From assembly GCF_014203855.1 (NCBI RefSeq), contig NZ_JACHJV010000001.1, positions 62,001 to 126,000 of the forward strand: DNA of 64,000 nucleotides, written 5' to 3'. Source of the DNA: Kitasatospora kifunensis (GTDB taxonomy: Bacteria; Actinomycetota; Actinomycetes; Streptomycetales; Streptomycetaceae). The notes under the pieces were generated by a model. That model saw nothing but the letters and a program-made list of their open reading frames with translations, made no database searches and had not been told where the DNA came from. Positions 33,177 to 41,618 of the stretch are shown one piece after another. Position numbers and translations under genes: made by a program. Every line of letters begins with the position of its first letter. Position 1 is the first letter of the stretch.

Positions 33177-35081
33177 TCAGGCGGGTCTTCGGGCGGCGTC
33201 GGCCAGTTGCGCCCCGGTGGCCGCGGCGAAGGCGCCGATCGTGCCGAGGACCCGGTAGCGGGCCCGCCCGTCAAGGCGGTCCACCGCCACCAGCGATCGG
33301 TCCACCAGCCGGTTGACCAGCGCCGGCAGGTCGGCGGTCGGCACCGGCAGGCCGGCGCAGCGGGTCATCACCTCGCGGTAGGAGAGCGGCTCGCGCTGCC
33401 CCGCCAGTCGCAGCAGCACCGCCCGTTCGGCGGCGGTCAGCCGGGCGAAGCTCCACTCCAGGCAGGCGCGCAGGGTGCGGTGGTGCGGCGGGCCGCCGCG
33501 CCGAACCATGGTGAGCAGCATGAACCGGTCGTCCAGACCGGCCACCAAGTCCTCGATCGGCATGGTGCGCAGGCAGGCCGCGGCCAGCTCCAGCGCCAGC
33601 GGCAGGCCGTCCAGCAGGCGGCACAGCTGTGCGACGGCGCCCGCGTTCGCCGCGTCCAGCCGGAAGCCGCAGGCGTCCTCGGCCCGGCGGCAGAAGAGCG
33701 CCACCGAGTCGACCCGGGCCAGTTGGTCGACGCTCAGGGGCTGGAGGGACGGCAGCGCGAGCGGCTCGGCCTGGTGGATCGCCTCGCCCACCACGCCCAG
33801 CGGTTCGCGCGAGGTGACCAGCACCCGCACCCACGGGCAGCGCCGGATGAGCCGCTCGACCAGGCCCGCCGCGGCCTCGGCCACCTGGTCGGCGTCGTCC
33901 AGCACCAGCAGGGCGGGCACCTCGTGGAACAGGGCGGCCAGCCGCTCCTCGACCGTGACGCCCGGCGGCCCGGAGGGCCCAGGCGGCCCGCACAGGGCCA
34001 GCAGTTGCTCGCGCAGCGCCGCGCCGCCGTGGCAGTCGGCGAGCGCCACCACCAACACCCGCTGCCCGGCGCCCTGACTCACCGTCGCCGCGTAGCGCAG
34101 CGCCAGCGCGGACTTGCCGCAGCCCGGGGCGCCGACCACGGTGGTCAGCTGCCGGCGTGCGCAGAGCGCGGCGAGCCGGCCGAGATCCGCCTGTCGGCCG
34201 ATCAGTTCCGGCAGCCCGGGCGGCGGTCCGCTCCACCGGCGGCCGCGCTCGCGCACCCGCTCGCCGCCGGGCCTGCTCTGCGCCAGGCCCGGCTCGGGTG
34301 CCCGCAGTACCTGGCGGTGGGCGCGGCGCAGCTCCTCGCCGGGCGAGATGCCGAGCTCGTCGCGCAGTCGGCGGCGGATCGCCTCGAAGCGGCCCAGCGC
34401 GGCGGCCGTGTCCCCGGCTCCGGCCAGCGCCACGACCAGCCGTGCGTGCAGCGCCTCGTGCAGGGGTGCGAGCCTGGCCAGCGGTTCCAGCGCGTCGGCG
34501 ACCTCGCGCGGCCGCAGCAGCGGCAGCCCCAGATCGGCCAGTGCAAGGGCGGCGGTGAAGCGCAGCCGGGAGAGCCTGGCGAGCGGCTCGGCCTCGGGTC
34601 CGGCACCCGCGCAGTCGGCCGGCGCCGGTCCGCGCCACAGCGCGAGCGCCTCCCGGTAGCCGTCGAAGGCCTCCGCGCTCCAGCCCTGGCCCGCCAACGA
34701 GGCCGCCTGTCGGACCAGTTGCTCGAACCGGAAGGCGTCGACCCGCTCCTCGGGTATCCGCAGGGTGTAGCTGGTCCCGGAGGAGACCAGCAGGCAGGAC
34801 GGCCGCCGGGAGGGACGCTGGGGTTCCAGCACCCGGCGCAGCCTGGCCACGTAGGTCTGCACGATGTTCACCGCACTGGCCGGCGGCCGCCCCTCCCACA
34901 ACGCCTCGATCAGCGCGGCCCGTTGGACCGGGCGGTTGGCCTGCACCGCGAGCAGGGCCAGTAACCTGCTCTGCTGCGGCGGGCCGATCGGGAGCACCGT
35001 GCTCCCGCGCTGGACGGACAGGGGGCCGAGAACGGCGAAGCTGAGCGGCGACTCGGCTAGAGTCGTGTATGGCATGTCCAT
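33177..35081 (-). CDS. SARP/AfsR-type pathway regulator with NB-ARC ATPase domain
   Basis: A protein of 634 residues. It has an OmpR-like winged helix (about 14-95; FAVLGPLSVQRG...NIVQTYVARLRRVL), a bacterial transcriptional activator (BTAD) helical domain (about 110-250; DAFRFEQLVRQA, ELGISPGEELRRAH) and an NB-ARC ATPase with P-loop VVGAPGCGKSAL (about 316-327) and Walker B ALLVLDDAD. It stops after the NB-ARC/winged-helix region, without AfsR's C-terminal TPR repeats. Such proteins activate the cluster in which they lie, so the NRPS operon and kamA are likely targets (inference; see the GTCCA array at 8.3 kb). ATG at 35081 has AGGAG upstream. Confidence 0.9.
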   Translation of the reverse strand: MDMPYTTLAESPLSFAVLGPLSVQRGSTVLPIGPPQQSRLLALLAVQANRPVQRAALIEALWEGRPPASAVNIVQTYVARLRRVLEPQRPSRRPSCLLVSSGTSYTLRIPEERVDAFRFEQLVRQAASLAGQGWSAEAFDGYREALALWRGPAPADCAGAGPEAEPLARLSRLRFTAALALADLGLPLLRPREVADALEPLARLAPLHEALHARLVVALAGAGDTAAALGRFEAIRRRLRDELGISPGEELRRAHRQVLRAPEPGLAQSRPGGERVRERGRRWSGPPPGLPELIGRQADLGRLAALCARRQLTTVVGAPGCGKSALALRYAATVSQGAGQRVLVVALADCHGGAALREQLLALCGPPGPSGPPGVTVEERLAALFHEVPALLVLDDADQVAEAAAGLVERLIRRCPWVRVLVTSREPLGVVGEAIHQAEPLALPSLQPLSVDQLARVDSVALFCRRAEDACGFRLDAANAGAVAQLCRLLDGLPLALELAAACLRTMPIEDLVAGLDDRFMLLTMVRRGGPPHHRTLRACLEWSFARLTAAERAVLLRLAGQREPLSYREVMTRCAGLPVPTADLPALVNRLVDRSLVAVDRLDGRARYRVLGTIGAFAAATGAQLADAARRPA

Positions 35082-35885
35082 GAAGCTGCTCCTGGCGCGC
35101 GGATCCCCGGCAAGCGCGAGCGTGGTGTGCGGACTCGACGGGGCCTGGTGGAGGCCCGGATAGGGCCTGGGTGGGTCTGGAACAGGGCGGTGAAGACCGT
35201 GTGGATATCACTGGTCCGGCGGTACGGCGTCATTAGCGTACTGCCCGGGATATCACACGAAAGCTCATTCCTGGCCACCACTGGAATCCGCGCATTTCCC
35301 GCCATAGCAGGTAATTCTCCGGGCCGGACAGAATACTGTCGGATCATCAGCAAAGAACAGCTCACTAAACGCCGCGCAAACTCTCCGTCAACAAATGGCG
35401 AGATTCGGCGATTCACGCCGTGCCAATTCGATGCCAATGGAGGGTCCATGACAATTGCGGCCGGATTGCGGACGGCTGCACCGGGCACGCCGACCCAGGT
35501 CACCCGCCTACCTACGGCTACCGCCGTTCACCGGACAGCCACCTGCCTGGCGCACCCGCCACCCGGCAGCGGCCGCACCCCGCCCGGTCAGCGCGCCCAA
35601 TCAGCACGCCACGCCGCACGCGCACGGCGAGACGGCCGGCCCGCCCCGCGCGGCGGCCCCGAATGCCGCCGCCGAGCGTCGGCGGAAATGCTCGGCCCCA
35701 GCCATTTCGACCCACCTTTCCGGCGTCGCGACGCCGGCCCCTACTGACGGACCCTCTAAGTGCGGTGTCCGGGGCCGGCGTTCGCCACGTTCCTGATTCC
35801 CGGCCATATAGGACAGAAGCTGACCGCATTGGCCCCTAGGGTGGTTGTCGACCGAACGAACGGGAACGAGAGAAGGCTGACGATC
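35082..35885. other. Long intergenic region upstream of the SARP gene
   Basis: About 800 bp without a convincing gene. The part from 35200 to 35450 is noticeably richer in A and T than its surroundings and holds two GGATATCAC direct repeats (35203-35211 and 35248-35256), probably part of the SARP promoter. A small plus-strand ORF at 35448-35747 (99 residues, after GGAGGGTCC) has a Pro/Arg/Ala-rich low-complexity sequence and ends in a repeat end; I do not consider it a secure gene. The repeat end lies at 35721-35761. Confidence 0.5.
35721..35761. repeat. Solo right end of the palindromic repeat family
   Basis: CCGGCGTCGCGACGCCGG (35721-35738, perfect palindrome) is followed by CCTACTGACGGACCCTCT and then AAG. 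This matches the layout of the right end of the full copy at 3.4 kb (GCCGCGACGCCGCCC..., ending TCTAAG), but its terminal arm is that of the miniature copy at 4.35 kb. No matching left end was found nearby. Confidence 0.65.
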
Positions 35886-36443
35886 ATGACCGCCAACGAA
35901 CCGAACTCCCTGAACCTGACCGACCCCTCGGCCGACAACGGCGAGCGCGCCGACCTGCTGGCGATGCTGGCCAAGCACCGGCACTTCCTGCGCTTCACCA
36001 CCCGCGACCTCACCGACGAGCAGGCCGGGCAGCGGACCACCGCCAGCGAGCTGTGTCTGGGCGGCCTGATCAAGCACGTCACCTCGATGGAGCGGGGCTG
36101 GGCGAACTTCATCGTCGAAGGCCCCTCGGCGATGGGCGACTTCAGCACCATGACCGAGGCCGACTTCGCCCGGTACGCCGACGACTTCAAGATGCTGCCC
36201 GGCGACACGCTCGCCGGCGTGCTGGCCGCCTACGCCGAGGTCGCCGACCGGACCGACAAGCTGGTCCCGACCCTGCCCGACCTGGGCGCCACCCAACCGC
36301 TGCCCAAGGCCCCCTGGTTCGAGCCCGGCGCGCGGTGGTCGGCGCGTCGCGTGCTGATGCACATCATCGCCGAAACGGCCCAGCACGCCGGCCACGCCGA
36401 CATCATCCGCGAGTCCCTGGACGGAGCCAAGAGCATGGGCTGA
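35886..36443 (+). CDS. DinB-fold protein (DUF664 / mycothiol-dependent enzyme family)
   Basis: A protein of 185 residues with the DinB four-helix pattern. LLAMLAKHRHFLRFTTRDLTDEQA begins the first helix pair, GGLIKHVTSMERGWANF carries a metal-ligand His (about 61), and ETAQHAGHADIIRE near the C-terminus carries the other two His. Actinobacterial members include mycothiol-dependent maleylpyruvate isomerase and detoxification enzymes. GAGAAGG precedes the ATG at 35886. Convergent with the erythromycin-esterase-like gene. It may be a thiol transferase or a metal-binding stress protein; the substrate is not evident. Confidence 0.85.
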   Translation: MTANEPNSLNLTDPSADNGERADLLAMLAKHRHFLRFTTRDLTDEQAGQRTTASELCLGGLIKHVTSMERGWANFIVEGPSAMGDFSTMTEADFARYADDFKMLPGDTLAGVLAAYAEVADRTDKLVPTLPDLGATQPLPKAPWFEPGARWSARRVLMHIIAETAQHAGHADIIRESLDGAKSMG

Positions 36444-36501
36444 GCAGCGCACGGGCTGACCAACGGCCCGGCGGGAGGGACACGTTGGCGCCCACGCCTC
36501 G

Positions 36502-37863
36502 TCAGTCCGCCGCCGGGCTCGCCTGCGAGCTCCACTGCGCGAACGCCTCCCGCACCTCGTGGGGCATGTGGGCGAGGGCAGCCTGGTCGGGGTCGGCCGC
36601 ACTGACTGACGGCAGGTGCACCACGAGGTCGAAGGCGTCCAGCGGGCTCAACTCGCCGTAGAACGTGCCGATGCCGGCCCGCTGCCGGGAGATCGACCGC
36701 ATGGTCGCGGCGTCGGTCGGCGACAGTCGCCGCAGGTCGGTCGCGAACGGCCCGTCGTGGCTTGCGGCCATCAGCGCGTCGAGGCTGCCGGATCGGGGGG
36801 CCTCCATGGCCGTGAAGAGCGTGCCGGTGTAGAAGTCGGGCCCGACGTTGAGGGTCTGGCCACTCGCCGAGGTCGTGCCGATGACCAGGTAGTCCTTGCC
36901 GAGCCGATCGGCCAGGTGCATCCCCAGTGGCGTCATCGCGGGCATGCCGGGCATGGCGGCGGGCCAGCGTTGAAGGTGGCTGTTGTGGGCGGCCAGGACG
37001 ACCCGGTCCTCCCTGCGCAGGATCCACTCGACCGTGTCCGCCATCGCGACGTCGCGGTTGGACATCATCTCCTGCCGATCGTCGCGCACCATCGCGCGGT
37101 ACATCGAGTCGAGGGTGACCGTGATGCTCAGCGAGCGCAGCGCGCGTTCATGGGCGTCAACGCTCGCGCACCGGACATAGTCCAGGCGCCGACCCGCCAT
37201 GCGCGCCGCAAGCCCTGCGAGGCCCGCCGTCAGCGCGTCCCTGGCCTCGGGTGCGAGCGCCGCGTAGGCGGCGACGGCTGCGGGCGCCGAGAAGGCGGAG
37301 GCCACCGCGAAAGCCGAGGCCGTCTCCCGGATACCCGGCTCCACCTGGAACTCGGGATCGACCCGCGCGAGGTAGCCGAGCACCGCCTCCAGGCCGGGCA
37401 GCAGGGAGGCCATCGACCCGGGCAGGTCGATCCCGTAGAAACCTACCGGGCGCGCGGCCGCACGATTGTGCTGCCGCATCCACTCCAGTTGGGCGCCCAG
37501 CTGACTCCACAGTCCCATCAGGGAGCTCGTGCCGCACGCCATGACCTCGCCGAGCTGGTGGTGGTCGGCGCCCTCGCCGCCCCTCACCCAGTCGTCGGTC
37601 AGCTGCCCTTCGACGAATCCCGACTCCATGGCGTAGGCGCTGAACCCGTGCCGCTCGACCAGGTAGCGCGTCAGCCGATGGCGCAGCTGGAAGAACTCGC
37701 GGTTGTAGTGCGCGCTTTCGCCGATCGCCACCACGCGCGCCTCGCCGATCGCCTGGTCCAGCCAGTCCAGGTCGTCCAGCGGCTCGGCTGGATCGAGCGT
37801 GGCCAGCGGGATCACCGCCCCGCTGCTCAACCGGGTGCCCGCCGTTGAAGGTTGCGTCGTCAC
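36502..37863 (-). CDS. Erythromycin esterase family protein
   Basis: A protein of 453 residues of the EreA/EreB superfamily. The N-terminal motif AIGESAHYNREFF contains the conserved Glu49 and His52, followed by RHRLTRYLVERHGF and AYAMESGFVEG. Later VVLAAHNSHLQRWP carries another conserved His. The family hydrolyses macrolide lactones, though many members have unknown substrates. The GTG start at 37863 has GAGGAG upstream. It is divergent from a small HTH regulator, with a perfect palindrome between them, so expression is probably inducible (inference). A self-resistance or antibiotic-defence role is likely but not tied to the NRPS product. Confidence 0.85.
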   Translation of the reverse strand: MTTQPSTAGTRLSSGAVIPLATLDPAEPLDDLDWLDQAIGEARVVAIGESAHYNREFFQLRHRLTRYLVERHGFSAYAMESGFVEGQLTDDWVRGGEGADHHQLGEVMACGTSSLMGLWSQLGAQLEWMRQHNRAAARPVGFYGIDLPGSMASLLPGLEAVLGYLARVDPEFQVEPGIRETASAFAVASAFSAPAAVAAYAALAPEARDALTAGLAGLAARMAGRRLDYVRCASVDAHERALRSLSITVTLDSMYRAMVRDDRQEMMSNRDVAMADTVEWILRREDRVVLAAHNSHLQRWPAAMPGMPAMTPLGMHLADRLGKDYLVIGTTSASGQTLNVGPDFYTGTLFTAMEAPRSGSLDALMAASHDGPFATDLRRLSPTDAATMRSISRQRAGIGTFYGELSPLDAFDLVVHLPSVSAADPDQAALAHMPHEVREAFAQWSSQASPAAD

Positions 37864-37896
37864 TGTCAGCTCCTCAGTCGTTCCCAGAAGACCGCA

Positions 37897-37912
37897 TTCC
37901 CAATTTTGGGAA
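37897..37912. promoter_or_regulatory. Perfect palindrome TTCCCAATTTTGGGAA, candidate operator
   Basis: Arms TTCCCAA (37897-37903) and TTGGGAA (37906-37912) flank two T residues. It lies in the 77-bp gap between the divergent esterase-like gene (start 37863) and the HTH regulator (start 37941). A half-site TTCCCA recurs at 37881 and TGGGA at 37925. A symmetrical site in this place is the probable binding site of the adjacent regulator. Confidence 0.65.
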
Positions 37913-37940
37913 CGGTACCAGATATGGGATCGTCAGGGGA

Positions 37941-38491
37941 TGGACCCTCTTGATCTGCTCCTTCACCCGGTCCGCCTGCGCATCGTGCACTCCTTCACCG
38001 GCGAACAGACCAGCACCACCTCCGAGTTGTGCGCCCGCCTGCCCGATGTCCCGAAGACCACGCTGTACCGCCACGTCGCTCTGCTGGCCGAGGCGGGCGT
38101 GCTGGAGGTCGCCGGTGAACAGCGCGTGCACGGGGCGGTCGAGCGGCACTACCGGCTGCTCCGGGACCAGGCCGCGATCGACGCCGACACGGCCGCCTCG
38201 ATGTCACTGGACGACCACCGCCGTGGGTTCGCCGCCGCCATGGCGGCCCTGCTCGCCGAGTTCGGCACCTACCTCGACCGGGACGGCGCCGACCCGACGG
38301 CCGACCAGGTCGGTTACCGACAAGGCATCGCCTGGCTCAGCCAGCAGGAACTCACCGAGCTGATCGACGAACTGCGCACCGTCCTCATCCCCAAGATGCA
38401 CAACAAGCCTGCTCCGGGCCGCAGCCCCCACCTGGTGAGCGCGATCTTCTTCCCGGTCGAGGAAGCACCGCGGCACGGCGCGGAGGAGTAA
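37941..38491 (+). CDS. Helix-turn-helix transcriptional regulator (ArsR-like)
   Basis: A protein of 183 residues. An N-terminal winged helix (MDPLDLLLHPVRLRIVHSF then TTSELCARLPDVPKTTLYRHVALL, about 1-60) is of the ArsR/HTH_20 type, followed by a helical C-terminal half (SLDDHRRGFAAAMAALLAEFG) of unknown ligand. The ATG at 37941 has AGGGG upstream. The frame is open to 37799, but that part overlaps the operator and the divergent gene. It probably represses the esterase-like gene across the shared palindrome. Its TAA stop lies at the start of repeat copy 2. Confidence 0.85.
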
Positions 38492-38650
38492 GGGCGACCG
38501 GCGATTGGGGGGTGGGTGAAGGAGCGGCGTCCGGGCCGAGTCTGGGCGGTGCCGACGAGGGAGCCACTGCGGAGCATTGGCGACTGAGGAGAAGCCGTCC
38601 AGGCGACAGCCCGGGCGTCGCGACGCCGCCCCCCAATCGCCGGTCGCTCT
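38491..38650. repeat. Palindromic repeat element, full copy 2
   Basis: Inverted arms GCGACCGGCGATTGGGGGG (38494-38512) and its exact complement (38629-38647) bound the element. Positions 38518-38581 are identical to 3297-3360 of copy 1, and AGGAGAAGCCGTCC is also shared. The terminal arms differ in sequence from those of copy 1 yet are again perfectly complementary to each other. GGCGTCGCGACGCC lies just inside the right arm. It starts at the stop codon of the HTH gene. Confidence 0.8.
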
Positions 38651-38681
38651 TAGGGCGACCGGCGATTGGGGGGCGGCGTCG
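38651..38681. repeat. Extra partial repeat end directly after copy 2
   Basis: AGGGCGACCGGCGATTGGGG and following GGCGGCGTCG repeat the inverted right end of copy 2 immediately beside it, as if a second element were inserted in opposite orientation and then truncated. It forms the upstream region of the methyltransferase gene. Confidence 0.65.
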
Positions 38682-38701
38682 TGACTGAGAAGATGGGCAC
38701 C

Positions 38702-39520
38702 ATGGCAACCGAGAACGGATACCTCCTGGACAACCGGCAACGAGAGGCCGGACGGCGCTTCGAGGCGTTCGCCGAACTCTTCGACCCGTGGACGCTCGGC
38801 CGGCTGGACCGGCTGGGCCCGCTGACGGGCCTGCGTTGCTGGGACGTGGGCGCGGGCGGCCCGTCCCTGCCGGCCGCGCTGGCCGCCCGGGTGGGGCCGA
38901 CCGGGCAGGTCCTGGTGACCGACCTCGACACCACCTGGCTGACCGGCCTCACCGACACGAGCGCGGACGCGGCGCCGGTGACGGTGCTGCGCCATGACGT
39001 GGTCAGGGACCAGCCGCCGGGCGACGGGTTCGACCTGGTGCACGCACGGCTGGTGCTGGTCCACCTCCCCGAACGCGCCCAGGTGCTGCGCACACTGGCC
39101 GCGGCGGTGCGCCCGGGCGGCTGGCTGGTCATCGAGGACGCCGATCCCGCACTGCAACCGCTGGCCTGCCCCGATGAGCGCGGCCCGGCCGAGGAGTTGG
39201 CCAACCGGATCCGACGGGGCTTCCGGGCGCTGCTGGCCGAACGCGGCGTGGACCTCGCCTTCGGTCGCACCCTGCCGGCCCTGCTCCGCACCGCCGGGCT
39301 GAGCGAGGTCGCGGCCGAGGCGTACTTCCCGGTCACCTCACCGGCCTGCCGGGAGCTGGAGGCCGCCACCGTGCGCCAATTGCGCGAGCAGCTGACGGCG
39401 GGCGGGCTGGCCACCGCGGCGGAGATCGACCAGCACCTGACGAACCTGAGCGAGCAGGAACTGGACGTCACCACCGCGCCGCTGATCACCTGCTGGGGTC
39501 GCCGGGCGCCGCAGGGGTAG
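38702..39520 (+). CDS. SAM-dependent methyltransferase (class I)
   Basis: A protein of 272 residues with a Rossmann-type methyltransferase core: motif I CWDVGAGGPSLPAAL (about 45-60), an acidic LVTDLDTTW (motif II, about 72-80), FDLVHARLVLVHLPE (motif IV/V) and GGWLVIEDADP (motif VI). The fold is that of UbiE/Coq5-like or small-molecule methyltransferases; the substrate is unknown. The ATG at 38702 has GAGAAG 9 nt upstream. Alternatives are GTG 38681 and ATG 38693. The upstream region is made of repeat element sequence, so its promoter may lie within a repeat. Confidence 0.85.
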   Translation: MATENGYLLDNRQREAGRRFEAFAELFDPWTLGRLDRLGPLTGLRCWDVGAGGPSLPAALAARVGPTGQVLVTDLDTTWLTGLTDTSADAAPVTVLRHDVVRDQPPGDGFDLVHARLVLVHLPERAQVLRTLAAAVRPGGWLVIEDADPALQPLACPDERGPAEELANRIRRGFRALLAERGVDLAFGRTLPALLRTAGLSEVAAEAYFPVTSPACRELEAATVRQLREQLTAGGLATAAEIDQHLTNLSEQELDVTTAPLITCWGRRAPQG

Positions 39521-39616
39521 CGCCCCGACCAAAGGTGGTGGACGGCGCGCGGACTGCCCTGGGTGGCCGGGGAACCAAGCCAGGGGGTGCGCGCCGTCCA
39601 CCGGTTCAGGGGGCCG

Positions 39617-41080
39617 TCAGTGCTGCTGTGCGGCTTGCGCCGGGTGCGCGAGGTCCTCGGCGAGAAGCTCGGGCTCGGCGGCGGCGGTCGGCCGCTTGCG
39701 CAGGGTCAGTGCGAGGACCGCACCGACGATCATGATGGCGGCGGTGATCCACACGGCCTCGGCGAAGCCGGAGGCCTGGGCCTTGGCGAGGTGAACGCCC
39801 GTCAGGTTGCTGGTTCCCGCGCCCGCGATGGCGGTCAGGACGGCCAGGCCGATCGCGTTGCCGAGGCTCAGGGTGGTGGAGGCCATGCCGTTGGCCACGC
39901 CCTGCTCCTCGGAGTTGACGCCGGTGGCCGCCGCGATCCACATCGCGGTCCAGGTCACGCCCTGCCCAAGGCCGGAGATGATCAGACCGGGCAGCAGGGC
40001 GGCGTAGCCGGAGTGGTAGTGGAATCCGGCGGTCAGCACGGCCGTTCCCACCGCGCCGACGATCAACCCGCCGATCAGGCTGGGACGGGCGCCCAGCCGC
40101 GTCGTCAACCGCTCACCGAGCTGGGTGCCCGTCGCGATGGCCACCGAGGGCACCAGGAAGGCCAGCCCGGACTGCAGGGCGTCCATGCCGTTCACGTTCT
40201 GCAGGAGGTTGGACTCGAAGTAGGGCAGGGTCCCGAACGAGGCCATGTAGAGGAACGTGATGGTGATGGCCACGATCAGCGAACGGTGGCGCAGCAGCGC
40301 CGGGGGCATCAGCGGGTCGGCCGAGCGCGTTTCGATGACCGCGAAGGCGACCAGCAGGAGCACCGCGGCGACGAACGCGCCGATGTTGGAGGCGGACGTC
40401 CAGCCGGAGACCGGGCCCTGGACGAGACCGAACACCAGCAAGGTGGCGCCGCCCGTGACCGTCACCGCGCCCGGCAGGTCGAAGCGGCGGCGCTCGGTGA
40501 CCGCGCTGTCGCGGGGGATGAAGACAAGAGCGCCGATGATGGCGATGGCCGCGAGCGGAACATTGACGTAGAACACCGCGGGCCAGCCGAAGTTCTGGGT
40601 GAGGACGCCGCCCAGCAGCGCGCCGATGGTCAGACCCGACGCACCCGCACCGCCCCACACGGCCAGGGCCCGGTTGCGGCGGGGGCCTTCCTCGAAGAGG
40701 GTGCCGATCAGCGCCAGGGTGGCGGGGAGCAGCATGGCGCCCCCGATGCCCTGCACCGCGCGGGCGATGACGATGACGGTGGTGGAGGTCGCCAGGCCCC
40801 CGGCCAGGGACGACAAGGCGTACACCGCTAACGCGGTGACGAAGATCCGCCGCCGTCCCAACAGGTCGGCCGCGCGCCCGCCGAAGAGCAGGAACCCGCC
40901 GGAGAATACCGTGTAGGCGCCAATCACCCACTGCTGGGTCTGGGCAGTGAAACCAAGGTCCTTGCTGATGTCGGGCAAGGCCACGAAGACGATGTTGATG
41001 TCGAGGGAGTAGATCAGCTGAGCCAGGGCCAGCAGTGCCAGGATCAGCCCAAGGCGCAAGGGAGTTCGATTGGTGGACAT
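39617..41080 (-). CDS. MFS drug-efflux transporter, DHA2 (EmrB/QacA-like) family
   Basis: A protein of 487 residues consistent with a 14-helix DHA2 exporter. It has LDINIVFVALPDISKDLGF in helix 1, GGRAADLLGRRRIFV in the 2-3 loop (motif A) and GIGGAMLLPATLALI (motif C region). The ATG at 41080 follows GGAAGG at 7 nt. The frame is open upstream to 41206, but that sequence is promoter-like. It is divergent from a small ArsR-type regulator, a usual arrangement for inducible multidrug pumps. The substrate is not evident. Confidence 0.9.
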   Translation of the reverse strand: MSTNRTPLRLGLILALLALAQLIYSLDINIVFVALPDISKDLGFTAQTQQWVIGAYTVFSGGFLLFGGRAADLLGRRRIFVTALAVYALSSLAGGLATSTTVIVIARAVQGIGGAMLLPATLALIGTLFEEGPRRNRALAVWGGAGASGLTIGALLGGVLTQNFGWPAVFYVNVPLAAIAIIGALVFIPRDSAVTERRRFDLPGAVTVTGGATLLVFGLVQGPVSGWTSASNIGAFVAAVLLLVAFAVIETRSADPLMPPALLRHRSLIVAITITFLYMASFGTLPYFESNLLQNVNGMDALQSGLAFLVPSVAIATGTQLGERLTTRLGARPSLIGGLIVGAVGTAVLTAGFHYHSGYAALLPGLIISGLGQGVTWTAMWIAAATGVNSEEQGVANGMASTTLSLGNAIGLAVLTAIAGAGTSNLTGVHLAKAQASGFAEAVWITAAIMIVGAVLALTLRKRPTAAAEPELLAEDLAHPAQAAQQH

Positions 41081-41213
41081 GCAGGTGCCTTCCGGTGTCC
41101 GACCGACAGGTACGACTGTACGGGTACTCTCGTACTTTAGCGAGGGGAGACCCCCGTTCGCCACCCGTCGGCCACCCCCAATTCGACCGTCCCACAGTCG
41201 TCGCAATCACGTA

Positions 41214-41225
41214 CTAATCGGTTAG
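41214..41225. promoter_or_regulatory. CTAATCGGTTAG dyad, candidate operator
   Basis: A near-perfect dyad with arms CTAA and TTAG lies 9 bp before the GTG start of the ArsR-like gene, in the divergent region shared with the DHA2 pump. The gap also holds several GTAC motifs (about 41101-41140). Assignment as the regulator's binding site is inference. Confidence 0.4.
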
Positions 41226-41234
41226 GATTGATCC

Positions 41235-41591
41235 GTGCATCCACATCACCCCAACCGCGATCAGATCTGCCTGGAGAACGTCCTGGCGGCACTGTCCAAC
41301 CCGATGCGGCTGACCGTGGTCACCGTGTTGGCCTCGGGTGGCCAGCACCCGTGCGGGTCGGTCCTGTCGGGCGTGTCCAAGTCGACGCTCACGCACCACT
41401 GGCGCGTGCTGCGCGACTCCGGAGTGATCTGGCAGCAGCCCTCCGGCCGGGAGAACCTGCTGTCCCTGCGCCGCGAAGACCTCGACGCACGATTCCCCGG
41501 CCTGCTGGACGCCATCCTGGCGAGCGCGGAGAACAGGCCGCAGCCGGTCGGCGCGGGTGCCGGCGTCGGCGCCGCAGCCGAGACGAACTAA
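41235..41591 (+). CDS. ArsR-family helix-turn-helix regulator
   Basis: A protein of 118 residues with an ArsR winged helix: LENVLAALSNPMRLTVVTVL in the first helices and CGSVLSGVSKSTLTHHWRVLRDSGVI in the recognition region (about 40-70), then a short wing QQPSGRENLLSL. There is no clear metal-binding Cys pair, so it probably senses an organic ligand or acts constitutively. The Ala/Gly-rich tail (GAGAGVGAAAE) looks disordered. It is divergent from the DHA2 pump and so is its probable repressor. The TAA stop coincides with the start of a partial repeat. Confidence 0.85.
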   Translation: MHPHHPNRDQICLENVLAALSNPMRLTVVTVLASGGQHPCGSVLSGVSKSTLTHHWRVLRDSGVIWQQPSGRENLLSLRREDLDARFPGLLDAILASAENRPQPVGAGAGVGAAAETN

Positions 41592-41618
41592 GACCGACCG
41601 GCATTGGGGGGCGGCGTC
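41591..41618. repeat. Partial palindromic repeat end between convergent genes
   Basis: GACCGACCGGCATTGGGGGG followed by CGGCGTC fills the whole 27-bp gap between the ArsR-like gene stop and the oxidoreductase stop. It matches one end of the repeat family (compare 3271 and 38651). It may serve as terminator sequence. Confidence 0.6.

Noticed and set aside
35448..35747. 99-codon plus-strand ORF upstream of the DinB gene, considered as a peptide precursor
   Set aside because: Pro/Arg/Ala-rich low complexity, shifts in neighbouring frames are equally open, and its end lies in a repeat. No leader-core pattern or modifying enzyme nearby.
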